This document shows positions 26,310-35,900 of a stretch of 64,000 bases of DNA, piece by piece. Below the pieces are notes generated by a model. The model was not told the origin of the DNA and did no database searches. It worked only from the letters and a program-made list of their open reading frames with translations. Source of the DNA: Pseudodesulfovibrio tunisiensis. GTDB taxonomy: Bacteria > Desulfobacterota > Desulfovibrionia > Desulfovibrionales > Desulfovibrionaceae. Every line of letters begins with the position of its first letter. The first letter of the stretch is position 1. A program made the position numbers and the translations under genes. The DNA is taken from the NCBI RefSeq assembly GCF_022809775.1, contig NZ_CP094380.1, positions 558,001 through 622,000 on the forward strand, in the 5' to 3' direction.

Positions 26310-28388
26310 CTACTTGAGAGTTTGCGCTGTGAATTCGGCCACGGCCTCGAGACTGGGGCAGACGAAAAAGCCGGCATCGCGCATGGCCGAGAGCTTGGCG
26401 TCGATACCGCCCCCGCTTTCCAGAATGGCTCCGGCATGGCCGAGCCGTCGTCCCGGAGGCGCGGTGCGTCCTGCTATAAAGGATATCACGGGTTTGTCAA
26501 AGCCCGTTTTGATCGCGTAGTCCGCCAGATTCTCTTCTGCCCGACCTCCGATTTCCCCGAGCACCACCACGGCGCGGGTCTTTTCGTGGTTGCGCAGCAT
26601 GTCGAACATGTCCGCAAAGTTCATGCCGATGAACGGATCGCCTCCGATGCCCACGCACAGGGACTGGCCAATGCCGGATCGCGTCAGCCTGTCCGCCACT
26701 TCATAGCTCAGAGTGCCACTGCGTGACAGGATGGCCACCGGGCCGGGGCTGAAGGGCATGGTGGGTAGAATGCCGATCTTTGTCTGATCTGGAACGAGTA
26801 TGCCCGGGGTGTTGGGCCCGACCACACGTGTGCGGCTTTTTCTGATCTGTTCAAAGACCCGCAGCATGTCGTGCTGGGGAATGCCTTCGGTTATGCATAC
26901 GGCCCACGGGATGTTGTTCGAGGCGGCTTCGAGCACTGCGTCTGCCGCCAGTTTCGGGGGAACGAAAATGATGCTGGCGCCGATTTCGTGGCGGCGGCAG
27001 GCCTCGGCCACGGAATTGTAGACGGGAATTCCCTGTACGGATTGTCCGCCCTTGAATGGAGTGACTCCGGCCACGATGTTGGCTCCGTATTCGCGCATCA
27101 GTGCGGAATGCAGCTTGCCTTCACGGCCGGTGAGACCCTGCACCAGGATCGGGGTGTTGCGGTCAATGTCGAACGTTGCGTCACAGGTGTAGCCTGTGGG
27201 CGCAGGACGGGAAGCCGGGCACGGGGAATCGGGAATCGGGAATTCAATGATCGGGGCGTCCGCAGGTTTGAGCGTGGCGAGTATGGAAATGGCTTCGCTC
27301 ATGTCCCCGGCCAGATGCAGGCCCTGGACATGGTTGTCCCTGAGCAGGGCAATGCCTGCTTCGGCATCCTTTCCCGCCATTCTGACCACGATGGGTTTGG
27401 GGGGCGCGCCATTGCCCAGAGCGTTGAGCAGGGCGCGAGCCACGTCCGCGCAGGACAGGATTCCGCCGAACATGTTGATGAATGCGGCTTTGACCCGAGT
27501 ATCGCCAAACAGCAGATCCAGTGCTGCGGCCATGCGTTTGTGATCCGCTGCACCGCCCAGATCGAGAAAGTTGCTGGCCGGGAGACCGGAAAAGTTGAGC
27601 AGGTCCATGGTGGCCATGGCCAGCCCGGCTCCGTTGACCATCAGGCCGACCCAGCCGGGAAGGGAAACAAAGGAAAGACCTGCGTTTCGGGCGGTGTTTT
27701 CCTCTGGCGTGGCGTGTTCCGGCTGATGAAATCTTTCCAGTTCGGGATTCAGGTCCACCACGTTGTCGTCGATTTCGATTTTGCCATCCAGAGCAAGGAA
27801 CGTGTTGTCCGCGCAGAGGACAAGCGGATTTATCTCCGCAAGGAGCAGGCCGGTGTCCAGCGTGGTGCGGAACAGTTTTTCCACCAGATCGTGAAAGGCC
27901 TTGAAATGTCCTTTTTCAAGGCGTGCATGGAAAAAGGCGGCACGAACATGATGCGGTTGCAATCCGGCTGTCACGGAAATCTTCTGCACGAGCAGGTTGC
28001 GTTCGCCCATGGATTCGATATCCATTCCCCCGGATCGGCCCAATGTGAAAAGAATGGTTCTGGACGGGCGGGAAACGGTCATGGACAGGTAGAATTCCCG
28101 CTGGATATTCACGGCGGGTTCCACGCGGACAAAGGGAACCGAATGCCCCTTTATCCGCAGATCGAACAGTTCCTGTGCTGCTGCGGGAAATTCCTCGGCC
28201 GATTCGATGCGTCGAATGCCGCCGACTTTGCCTCTGCCGCCAGTCAGCACCTGAACCTTGGCAAACCATGGGAGCGGGAACGGGGAGCCGAAATCGTCCT
28301 GTTCGCCCGGGAAAACCACCTTGCCGCAGGGTACCGGGATGCCGGACTCCTCAAACAGGGTCTTGCTCTTGTGCTCGTTCAGCAGCAT
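26310..28388 (-). CDS. Succinate-CoA ligase, fused beta-alpha subunits (SucC-SucD)
   Basis: A 692-residue fusion. Residues 1 to about 385 match SucC: MLLNEHKSKTLFEESGIPVP, GGRGKVGGI ATP-grasp start, and NGAGLAMATMDLL-FLDLGGAAD. Residues about 400-692 match SucD: LVQGLTGREGKLHSALMREYG, GGVTPFKGG-like GVTPFKGGQ, and the phosphohistidine loop LGHAGAILESGGG. It interconverts succinyl-CoA and succinate with a nucleoside triphosphate, but an acyl-CoA synthetase of broader specificity is possible. AAAGGA precedes ATG 28388. The separate subunits of most bacteria are here one polypeptide. Confidence 0.88.
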   Translation of the reverse strand: MLLNEHKSKTLFEESGIPVPCGKVVFPGEQDDFGSPFPLPWFAKVQVLTGGRGKVGGIRRIESAEEFPAAAQELFDLRIKGHSVPFVRVEPAVNIQREFYLSMTVSRPSRTILFTLGRSGGMDIESMGERNLLVQKISVTAGLQPHHVRAAFFHARLEKGHFKAFHDLVEKLFRTTLDTGLLLAEINPLVLCADNTFLALDGKIEIDDNVVDLNPELERFHQPEHATPEENTARNAGLSFVSLPGWVGLMVNGAGLAMATMDLLNFSGLPASNFLDLGGAADHKRMAAALDLLFGDTRVKAAFINMFGGILSCADVARALLNALGNGAPPKPIVVRMAGKDAEAGIALLRDNHVQGLHLAGDMSEAISILATLKPADAPIIEFPIPDSPCPASRPAPTGYTCDATFDIDRNTPILVQGLTGREGKLHSALMREYGANIVAGVTPFKGGQSVQGIPVYNSVAEACRRHEIGASIIFVPPKLAADAVLEAASNNIPWAVCITEGIPQHDMLRVFEQIRKSRTRVVGPNTPGILVPDQTKIGILPTMPFSPGPVAILSRSGTLSYEVADRLTRSGIGQSLCVGIGGDPFIGMNFADMFDMLRNHEKTRAVVVLGEIGGRAEENLADYAIKTGFDKPVISFIAGRTAPPGRRLGHAGAILESGGGIDAKLSAMRDAGFFVCPSLEAVAEFTAQTLK

Positions 28389-28535
28389 TCTCGTGTCCTT
28401 TCTGTTGGTTAGGGATGGTCGGAAGGGTAGTTTGTTTGCGGCGTTTTATCAACGGAAATGTATTGACCATGCAAAGCTATCGGAGAATACTTCAACCATG
28501 ACTTGGATTCGCATCAGGAACAGCGGGTGGGGAGC

Positions 28536-29315
28536 ATGACCGACATCAAGGAATTCGCAGATCAGTTGCAGCAGGAAGTTGTCACGGACATGGCCGAGAA
28601 TTATTTCGGCACTCGCAAGAATCTGGAGGACATGACCGAGGGCTTTCAAAGCATGGTGGAGGAGCTTCGCAGGTTGGTGCCGCGTCTTTCCCGGGCTGCA
28701 TCCAGCCTGCATTATCTGCTTCTGGACCGTCATACGGCCCGGGATTTCTATATTGCGCTCGACATCGTGCCTTCCTGCATTCCGTTCGGCGAGGACGGGA
28801 CCGATGCGCCCGATCTGTATTCGATTCCGTTCGCATTCACGGCGCGCGGGCGTTATGAAAAATGCGTGCTTGCGGCATATCACGGATTTCAACGCGTTGC
28901 CGACGAGTACTTGAACGGGAAATACTATCAGGATCCGGAGCATCCCAAGCGCAAGCGGTTGACCGTGCACTATCTGAGGATGCGGGCGCTTTGCGAGCAC
29001 ATCAACGAGGAAGTCGACCGGGTGAACAAGGGCATGTCGGCCTCGGCCACGCTCCGGTACGTCAAGAGCATGGACCCGGTGCGCATGGAACGCGAGCAGG
29101 CCATCGGGCAGGTTTGCATGAACGAGGGGTGTTCATTGGACGGGGAAATGAAGTTCTCGCCTTTGGACTTCGACAGTCTGGGGCTGCCCGTGGTCCAGGA
29201 TCTGCCCGCGCTGTACAAGGTTCAAACCAACATCGTGCATTTCTGTCGGGACCTGTACGCGGAAAGGGAGAACGACATCAAGGCGATGTTGTCCTCCCTG
29301 AAGAAAACGGAATAG
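28536..29315 (+). CDS. Conserved-looking cytoplasmic protein of unknown function
   Basis: A 259-residue soluble protein from ATG 28536 (GGGGAGC upstream). No signal or membrane segment. It has a helical N-terminal third (TRKNLEDMTEGFQSMVEELRRLVPRLSR), a middle with YSIPFAFTARGRYEKCVLAAY and YYQDPEHPKRKRLTVHYLRM, and a helical end. No known motif is recognised. It is convergent with the receiver gene nine bases downstream. Confidence 0.7.
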   Translation: MTDIKEFADQLQQEVVTDMAENYFGTRKNLEDMTEGFQSMVEELRRLVPRLSRAASSLHYLLLDRHTARDFYIALDIVPSCIPFGEDGTDAPDLYSIPFAFTARGRYEKCVLAAYHGFQRVADEYLNGKYYQDPEHPKRKRLTVHYLRMRALCEHINEEVDRVNKGMSASATLRYVKSMDPVRMEREQAIGQVCMNEGCSLDGEMKFSPLDFDSLGLPVVQDLPALYKVQTNIVHFCRDLYAERENDIKAMLSSLKKTE

Positions 29316-29324
29316 CGTTGTGCG

Positions 29325-29735
29325 TTATTGCGTGGTAATTCCGATTTCCCGCAGTTTTTCCAGCAGACTGCTGTCGGCTTCCGCCTTGGGAACATAGGCG
29401 TCCGCGCCGTTGCGGAAAAAGGATTTGCTGACGTTCTTCACGTCGCTGTGCGCCGTCAGCATGACGAGTTTGAATGAATGCAGCGGGTCGACCCCGTTGC
29501 TTCTTTCGATTTTCCGCATCTGCTGCACGACCTGATGCCCGTCCATGTCGGGCATTTCAATATCCATGAGTACGGCATGAAAGGGTTGCCCTTCGCGCAG
29601 GTGATGTTCGAACAGCAGGAGCGCTTCCTTGCCATCCGTGGTGGAGATGCAGTTGGCATGCGTTTTCAGTCTGGTGGTCATGAGCAGACAGAACCGTTCG
29701 TCGTCGTCGACGATCAACAGCTTCGGTTTTGTCAC
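29325..29735 (-). CDS. Single-domain response regulator (CheY-like receiver)
   Basis: A 136-residue stand-alone receiver from GTG 29735, chosen because AGGAGG lies eight bases upstream. Acidic residues D10-D12, phospho-acceptor D58 (LMDIEMPDMDG), Thr/Ser in MLTAHSD, and the lysine in AYVPKAE are all present. No output domain. It lies 20 bases after the DHH phosphoesterase gene and is probably its operon partner. No kinase gene is near. Confidence 0.85.
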   Translation of the reverse strand: MTKPKLLIVDDDERFCLLMTTRLKTHANCISTTDGKEALLLFEHHLREGQPFHAVLMDIEMPDMDGHQVVQQMRKIERSNGVDPLHSFKLVMLTAHSDVKNVSKSFFRNGADAYVPKAEADSSLLEKLREIGITTQ

Positions 29736-29755
29736 TGACTGGCCTCCTGAAGGAA

Positions 29756-30670
29756 TCAGCCGTCCGCATTGATGCGGTCGACTATGAGTTTCAGAGTTTC
29801 GGACACGCGGCTTTCCGGCACCTGACAGGTGCCCACGGCCTTGTGTCCGCCTCCGCCGAATTCCAGCATCAATCTTCCCACATCCGTTTTGCTGGTCCGG
29901 TTCAGGATGGAATGTCCCACGGTGAAGACCACGTTCTGTTTCTTGAATCCCCAGATCACGCGAATGCTGACGTTGCACTTCGGATACAGGGTGTAGATCA
30001 TGAAACGGTTGCCGCAATAGATGGTGTCCACGTCGCGCAGGTCGAGCACAACGGCATTGCCGTGTTCGGTCGAATGACTTTCGAGCATGGTGCGGAATGC
30101 GTCCCGATGTTCCAGATATCTGTCGACGCGTTCCTTGACATCCGGTTGGAGCAGGATTTCATCCGCGCTCATGGAGCGGCAGTATTCGATCATGTCCAGC
30201 ATGAGCTGGTAGTTGCTGATGCGGTAGTCCTTGAATCTTCCCAGCCCGGTTCTGGGGTCCATGATGTAGCCCAGCAGAATCCAGGCCTCGGGATTCACGA
30301 TTTCCTCGGCCGTGAGGGTTGCCGAGTCCACCTTGTCCACGGCTTCCAGCATGGGGATGAAGGTGTCCGGGAATTTGTCCGCTCCATAGTATTCCCAGAT
30401 GACCCGGGCGCAACTGGGCAGCGGTTTGCTCATGCCCGAGAACTCCAGATCCGAGCCGAGCCTGTCCTGTTCGCTGGTGTGGTGGTCGAACCAGAGTCCG
30501 CATCCCGGCACGTACGGAACATTGGCAAGCACGTCCTTGTCCGTGACTTCCACCTTGCCGTCCTGCAGGTCCTTGGGGTGGGCGAAGAGGTAGTCGTCGA
30601 TCACGCCGATCTGTTTGAGCAGGGTTGCGCAGACCAGACCGTCAAAGTCGGAGCGGGTTACCAGCCTCAT
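29756..30670 (-). CDS. DHH/DHHA1-family phosphoesterase-like protein
   Basis: A 304-residue protein with RSDFDGLVCATLL (first Asp motif), LWFDHHTSEQDR (DHH motif) and the C-terminal DHHA1 glycine motif MLEFGGGGHKAVGTC. The family includes oligoribonuclease NrnA, c-di-AMP phosphodiesterases and exopolyphosphatases. Substrate here cannot be assigned. GGGAG precedes the start. Upstream of the receiver gene in the same transcript. Confidence 0.8.
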   Translation of the reverse strand: MRLVTRSDFDGLVCATLLKQIGVIDDYLFAHPKDLQDGKVEVTDKDVLANVPYVPGCGLWFDHHTSEQDRLGSDLEFSGMSKPLPSCARVIWEYYGADKFPDTFIPMLEAVDKVDSATLTAEEIVNPEAWILLGYIMDPRTGLGRFKDYRISNYQLMLDMIEYCRSMSADEILLQPDVKERVDRYLEHRDAFRTMLESHSTEHGNAVVLDLRDVDTIYCGNRFMIYTLYPKCNVSIRVIWGFKKQNVVFTVGHSILNRTSKTDVGRLMLEFGGGGHKAVGTCQVPESRVSETLKLIVDRINADG

Positions 30671-30785
30671 GTTAACTCCCGTATTTTCAGGTTGTTGAGA
30701 CGAACGTTCAGAAGCGGTCGGAAAAGCCGGACCTGACGTGAATCATAACCCGCCCCGGGAAAACATGTCAAAACGGGATGCGTTA

Positions 30786-31910
30786 TTATTTGTGGCCGCG
30801 ACGAATGTCGCGATCCTTGAGCGCCTTGGCACGAAGCTGGCGGAGCTTGATGCCCGACGCTTCGCCCTGATTGCAGTCCTCGGGCGCAAGCCGAACCCCG
30901 AGTATGGTGCGCAGGTCGCGTTCCGGTCGGCGGCCGTGATCCTGATCGTTGTCCGCCCGGACAAGGGCGAACATCGGCTCCACCAGATCGCCGTGATTCA
31001 GGGCCATGAGCATGTCCACCCGGGTACCGGGCTTGAGTTCGTCATAGCGCGAGGCATTCATGTGCCAGCGGGCCGCCTTGGCTCCGGCCTCGATGAACAG
31101 GTTCGGCAGGCGGATGCGTCTGCCCAGTGCTTCCGCCGGAGCTTCCCCTGCCATGTCGTGCCCGAAATGATGCGGCCATTGATCTTCCGGAGTCAGGCAT
31201 TTGCCGATGTCGTGTGTCAGGCCCATCCAGACCTGAATCTCGTCACCGGACAGGTAGTCCATGACCCGGCAGGTATGTTCCAGTACGTCCGCGTCATGAT
31301 AGGGCGGTGGTCCGGCCGGTATGCCGTCTGCATTGGCAAGCTCTTCGTACCAGGGGGACAGACAGCCTGTGCGGCCCAGCAGCCGCAGGTAGTTTCCGGG
31401 CATCCTGGCTCGCAGGGCCTTGCGGGTTTCCTGACCGATGCGGTCCGGGGCGATGTCTTTCAGCGCACCGGATTCGGCGACCTCGCGCATCAGGCCGACG
31501 AGTTCGTCTGTCGGCTGGAATTCCGGCAACTTGGCCCAGAATCGGGCGGCGCGGAACACGCGCAGGGGGTCGTCGTGAAAGGCTTGGCGGGATGTCGGAC
31601 GGAGCAGCCGCGCATGGAGATCGTCCAGTGCGTCCGGGTGGCAGAACAGCTCTCCCTCGTCATCCACAAGCATTGCGTTGACAGTCAGGTCGCGAGCTTT
31701 TACTTCCTTTTCAAGAGATGCGGCGCGTGGAAACGAGAATTCCAGACCTTCCACAAGAAAAACCGGAAACGCGACTCCCACTTCCCGGGCTTGAGGAAAT
31801 GTCTTTGCAAAGGAATCCTTGTCAATGCCGGTGACCAGATAGTCCCGGTCCGACACTCTGCGGCCCAGAAGTATGTCGCGGACCGCACCGCCAGCCAGAT
31901 AAATATTCAT
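30786..31910 (-). CDS. cca: CCA tRNA nucleotidyltransferase-like protein with HD domain
   Basis: A 374-residue protein. The N-terminal nucleotidyltransferase domain has the family signature YLAGGAVRDILLGRRVSDRDYLV (GGxVRD and DxD) and KARDLTVNAML, DDPLRVFRAARF. The C-terminal half has an HD domain (LEHTCRVMDYL, LTHDIGKCLTP). It adds or repairs the CCA end of tRNA; many tRNA genes here encode CCA, so repair or the HD activity may dominate. The end of birA is close on the opposite strand (26 bases between starts). Confidence 0.9.
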   Translation of the reverse strand: MNIYLAGGAVRDILLGRRVSDRDYLVTGIDKDSFAKTFPQAREVGVAFPVFLVEGLEFSFPRAASLEKEVKARDLTVNAMLVDDEGELFCHPDALDDLHARLLRPTSRQAFHDDPLRVFRAARFWAKLPEFQPTDELVGLMREVAESGALKDIAPDRIGQETRKALRARMPGNYLRLLGRTGCLSPWYEELANADGIPAGPPPYHDADVLEHTCRVMDYLSGDEIQVWMGLTHDIGKCLTPEDQWPHHFGHDMAGEAPAEALGRRIRLPNLFIEAGAKAARWHMNASRYDELKPGTRVDMLMALNHGDLVEPMFALVRADNDQDHGRRPERDLRTILGVRLAPEDCNQGEASGIKLRQLRAKALKDRDIRRGHK

Positions 31911-31936
31911 GAAGCATCCCTAGCATAAGGTAACAT

Positions 31937-32852
31937 ATGATTCCACAAGGAATTTTTCTGCTGAAAAACGGCATTGAAAACATGGCCGATCCCCTTGATC
32001 TCGCCGGACTTTCCGCGATGCATCCCTCATGGGAAGCGGCTGCAGCCACTCTTGAGCCCGGCAAGGAAATTGCCGACTGCGGCATGTCTCTGACCCGTTG
32101 CGGACGGAATGACGATTCACTGGTGATCGTGGGCCCTTGTCAATCCACCATGGATGTCGGGTGGGAACTTGATCGGTTGTCGGGGTTGTCCGACTGGTCG
32201 GGCGTGCTTGCCCCGGATCAGCAACAGGGCAGGGGGCAGCTTCGTCGGGCATGGGTCTCGCCGCCGGGCAACCTGCACGTCACGCTGTGCTGGCCCACTC
32301 TCCCGGAGAAAGGCCCCTGGGCAAAGGCCATGCCCGACCTTCTGTCCATTGTTGCGGGCTGGGTGATTTGCGAGAGTTTCGTTGCCTTGGGGGCCCCTGT
32401 GGAAATGAAGTGGCCCAATGATCTCATGCAGGCCGGGAAAAAAGTTGGCGGAATGCTTATCGAAGAAAAAAAGGGGCGAATTCTGCTCGGGCTGGGTGTG
32501 AATTTGGCTTTTTCGCCGCCGGAAGACCTCATGAGGCGAAATTTTGCGGCGCAAGCTGGCAAAATGGTATTTCCCCTACGCCCGGAAAGCCCGCTGGCTC
32601 TGTGTCGAACGCTTGTGGGGGGGGCACGCCAAAAATGTGTACGCTGTTTTGCTTGACACTATGGAACCCTCCGAATTCCTTTCCCTTGCCACAAAGCGAT
32701 TGGCCTGGCTGGGCCGGGAAGTTCTTGTCCGTGAAGGGGGGGATGAATCCTATCGGGCCGTTATCCTCGGCCTTTCCCCCAAGGGTGGGCTCACCCTGCT
32801 TCGTGACGGAAGCGAGGTCGTTCTCATGTCCGGATCCATTTTGCCTGCCTAG
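31937..32852 (+). pseudogene. birA: Biotin-protein ligase BirA, broken by one extra G in a G run
   Basis: BirA attaches biotin to the carboxylase encoded next door. The first frame (31937-32656) has the catalytic core: PCQSTMDVGWE, QQGRGQLRRAW, KWPNDLMQAGKKVGGMLIEE and GLGVNLAF. At eight G (32617-32624) it shifts and would end at 32656. The second frame (through 32852) carries the C-terminal domain (SLATKRLAWLGREVLV, LILLRDG-type TLLRDGSEVVLMSGS). With seven G the join reads LVGGHAKNVYAVLLD and the whole is about 304 residues. Start at 31937 has AAGGT and resembles homologues in its opening IFLL. A real loss would be serious if this is the only BirA, so a sequence error is likely. Confidence 0.85.
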
Positions 32853-32927
32853 GCGGTGCCCCGTTGGGATCGGTGCACCCCAGGTTTGACGTTGTCCATC
32901 ATTGTTCTAGGAGATCAGTGAACCCAA

Positions 32928-35900
32928 ATGAAGCCCAAGTCTTTTGATCAGGTTTTGGAAGAGGTTCGGGGCAAGCGGATTCTCGTTGCCAACCGGGGTA
33001 TCCCGGCGCGACGCATCTGCCGCTCCATTACGGAAATGTTCGAAGCCGTGGCTGTGATGACCGCCACCGACGTCGACAAAACCTCGCCCGCAACCTCCGG
33101 CGCGAATCAGCTCCTGCTGCTCGGCACGGATCCGCGATCCTATCTCGACCTGGACAAAGTCATTCGCATGGCCAAGGCGCAGGGCGTGGTGGCCATCCAT
33201 CCGGGTTGGGGGTTCGGGGCCGAAGACGACACCTTCCCCGAACGCTGCAAGGAAGCCGGACTCATTTTCATCGGCCCTCCTCAGGAGCCCATGCGCATTC
33301 TCGGCAACAAGGTTGCGGTGCGCAAGCTCGCCATCGAGCAGGGGGTTCCCGTGGTACCGGGGTCCGACGGTGCGGTGAGCGTGCCCGAGGCTCGGGAAAT
33401 CGCCAAGCAGATCGGTTTCCCGGTCATGCTCAAGGCCGAAGGCGGCGGCGGTGGCCGCGGCATTTACGAAGTGTACAGGGAAGAGGATCTGGAAAGCGCC
33501 TTTTCCAAGGCTTCGGCTCTGGCGCAGGCTTCCTTCGGCAATCCGCGTCTGTACGTGGAACGGCTGCTCACCTCGGTTCGCCACATTGAAATTCAGGTGG
33601 TGGCCGATCAGCACGGCAACGTGTTCTGTCTGGACGAGCGCGACTGTTCCGTACAGCGCAATCACCAGAAGCTCATCGAGATCACTCCTTCGCCGTGGCC
33701 TGTCTATACCGAGGAACTGCGCGCCCGGCTCAAGGATTATTCCGCGCGTCTGATCAAGGCGGCAGAATACCATTCCCTGGCTACCGTGGAATTTCTGGTG
33801 GACCGTGACGGCACCCCGTATCTCATCGAGGTCAATACCCGGCTTCAGGTGGAGCACGGCATTACGGAATGTCGTTACGGCATCGACCTCGTGGAGGAGC
33901 AGATTGCCATTGCCTTTGGCGCGGAGCTGCGTCTGAACGAGGAGAACACCAAGCCGTACCAGTGGGCCATGCAGTGCCGCATCAACTGCGAGGACCCGCA
34001 GAAGAACTTCGAGCCGAACTCCGGGCGCATCACCCGATACGTGTCTCCCGGCGGGCAGGGCATCCGAATCGACTCCTGCGTGGGCGACGGATACCGGTTC
34101 CCGTCCAATTATGATTCCGCTGCGTCCCTGCTGATCACGTACGGCAATTCCTGGAAGAAGATTGTCGCTCTCATGGGCCGCGCCCTGCGCGAATACATGA
34201 TCAGCGGCGTGAAGACGACCCTGCCGTTCCACAGAAAGATCATTGGACATTCCAAATTCGTGGAAGCGGATTACGATACCAATTTCATTCGTGAGAACTC
34301 CGCGGAACTCATGGATTATTCCGACCGCGAGCCCGATTCCCTGCGCTTGACCCGGCTTGTGGCCGAGATTTCGGCTCTTGGCTACAATCCGCATGTCCAG
34401 CTTGGTGAATACCGCGGCCGCGTCGACAAGCGCGTCGGCAGGTTCTCCGTTGCCGAACCGCCGGAAGATACCTCCTGGTTCGAGCCCCGCTTCAAGCGTG
34501 GCATGACCCGGGATTCCATTCTGGACGCGCTCCGCGAGGACCGGGAGAAGGGCATTGTCCACATGACGGACACCACGACCCGCGACATCACCCAGTCCAA
34601 CAGCGGCAACCGGTTCCGTCTGGCCGAGGATCGCATCATTGGTCCGCATCTGGACAAGTGCGGCTTCTTCTCGCTGGAGAACGGCGGCGGCGCGCATTTC
34701 CATGTGGCCATGCTCGCCAACATGACCTATCCGTTCACCGAAGCGCGGGAGTGGAACCGCTTTGCTCCCAATTCCCTGAAGCAGATTCTGGTGCGTTCCA
34801 CCAATGTGCTCGGGTACAAGCCGCAGCCCAAGAACGTGATGCGGCTGACCTGCGAGATGATCGACGAGGATTACGATGTGATCCGCTGCTTCGATTTCCT
34901 TAATCATGTCGAAAACATGAAGCCTTTTGCCGAAGTGGCACTGGCCTCGGAGACCAACATCTTCGAGCCAGCCATCTCGCTGTCGTGGGCCAAGGGATTC
35001 GACGTCGACCGCTACTTGCAGGTGACCGAGAACATCATCGCCATGTGCGCGGATGCTGCGGGCGTCAGCCCGTCAAAGGCCGAGAAGATGATCATTCTCG
35101 GACTCAAGGACATGGCCGGTGTGTGTCCGCCCCGGTTCATGCGCGAGCTGATCGGCTCCATTCGCAAGCGGCATCCCGAGCTCGTCATTCACAGCCATCG
35201 CCACTACACCGACGGCCTGTTCGTACCCACCATGGGCGCGGCGGCCGAGGCCGGAGCGCATATCGTGGACGTGGCGCTCGGCGCGAGCGTGCGCTGGTAC
35301 GGGCAGGGCGAAGTTCTGTCCACCGCCGCCTACATCGAGGACGAGATCGGGCTCAGGACGCATCTCGACAAGGACATGATCCGTTCCACCAATTTCATGC
35401 TGAAGCAGATCATGCCGTACTACGACAGATATACCGCTCCCTACTTTCAGGGCATCGACCACGACGTGGTTCGCCATGGCATGCCCGGCGGCGCGACCTC
35501 GTCCTCTCAGGAAGGTGCGCTCAAGCAGGGCTACATCAAGCTGCTTCCCTACATGCTCAAGTTCCTGGAGGGAACGCGCAAGATCAATCGCTATCACGAC
35601 GTGACTCCCGGTTCCCAGATTACCTGGAACACCGCGTTTCTGGCCGTGTCCGGTGCGTTCAAGCGTGGCGGTGAGCGTGAGGTTCGGCGTCTGCTCAATG
35701 TCCTTGATATCGTGACCGTGTGCCGGGAAGAGGATCTGACCGATCTGGAACGCAAGGCGCGGCTCGACCTGTACCGCGACGCCAACGATGCGTTCCGCAA
35801 CCTGCTGCTCGGCAAGTACGGCAAGATGCCGCTCGGTTTTCCTCCGGACTGGGTCTATCAGTCCGCGTTCGGGCAGAGCTGGAAAATGGCCATTGCCGAA

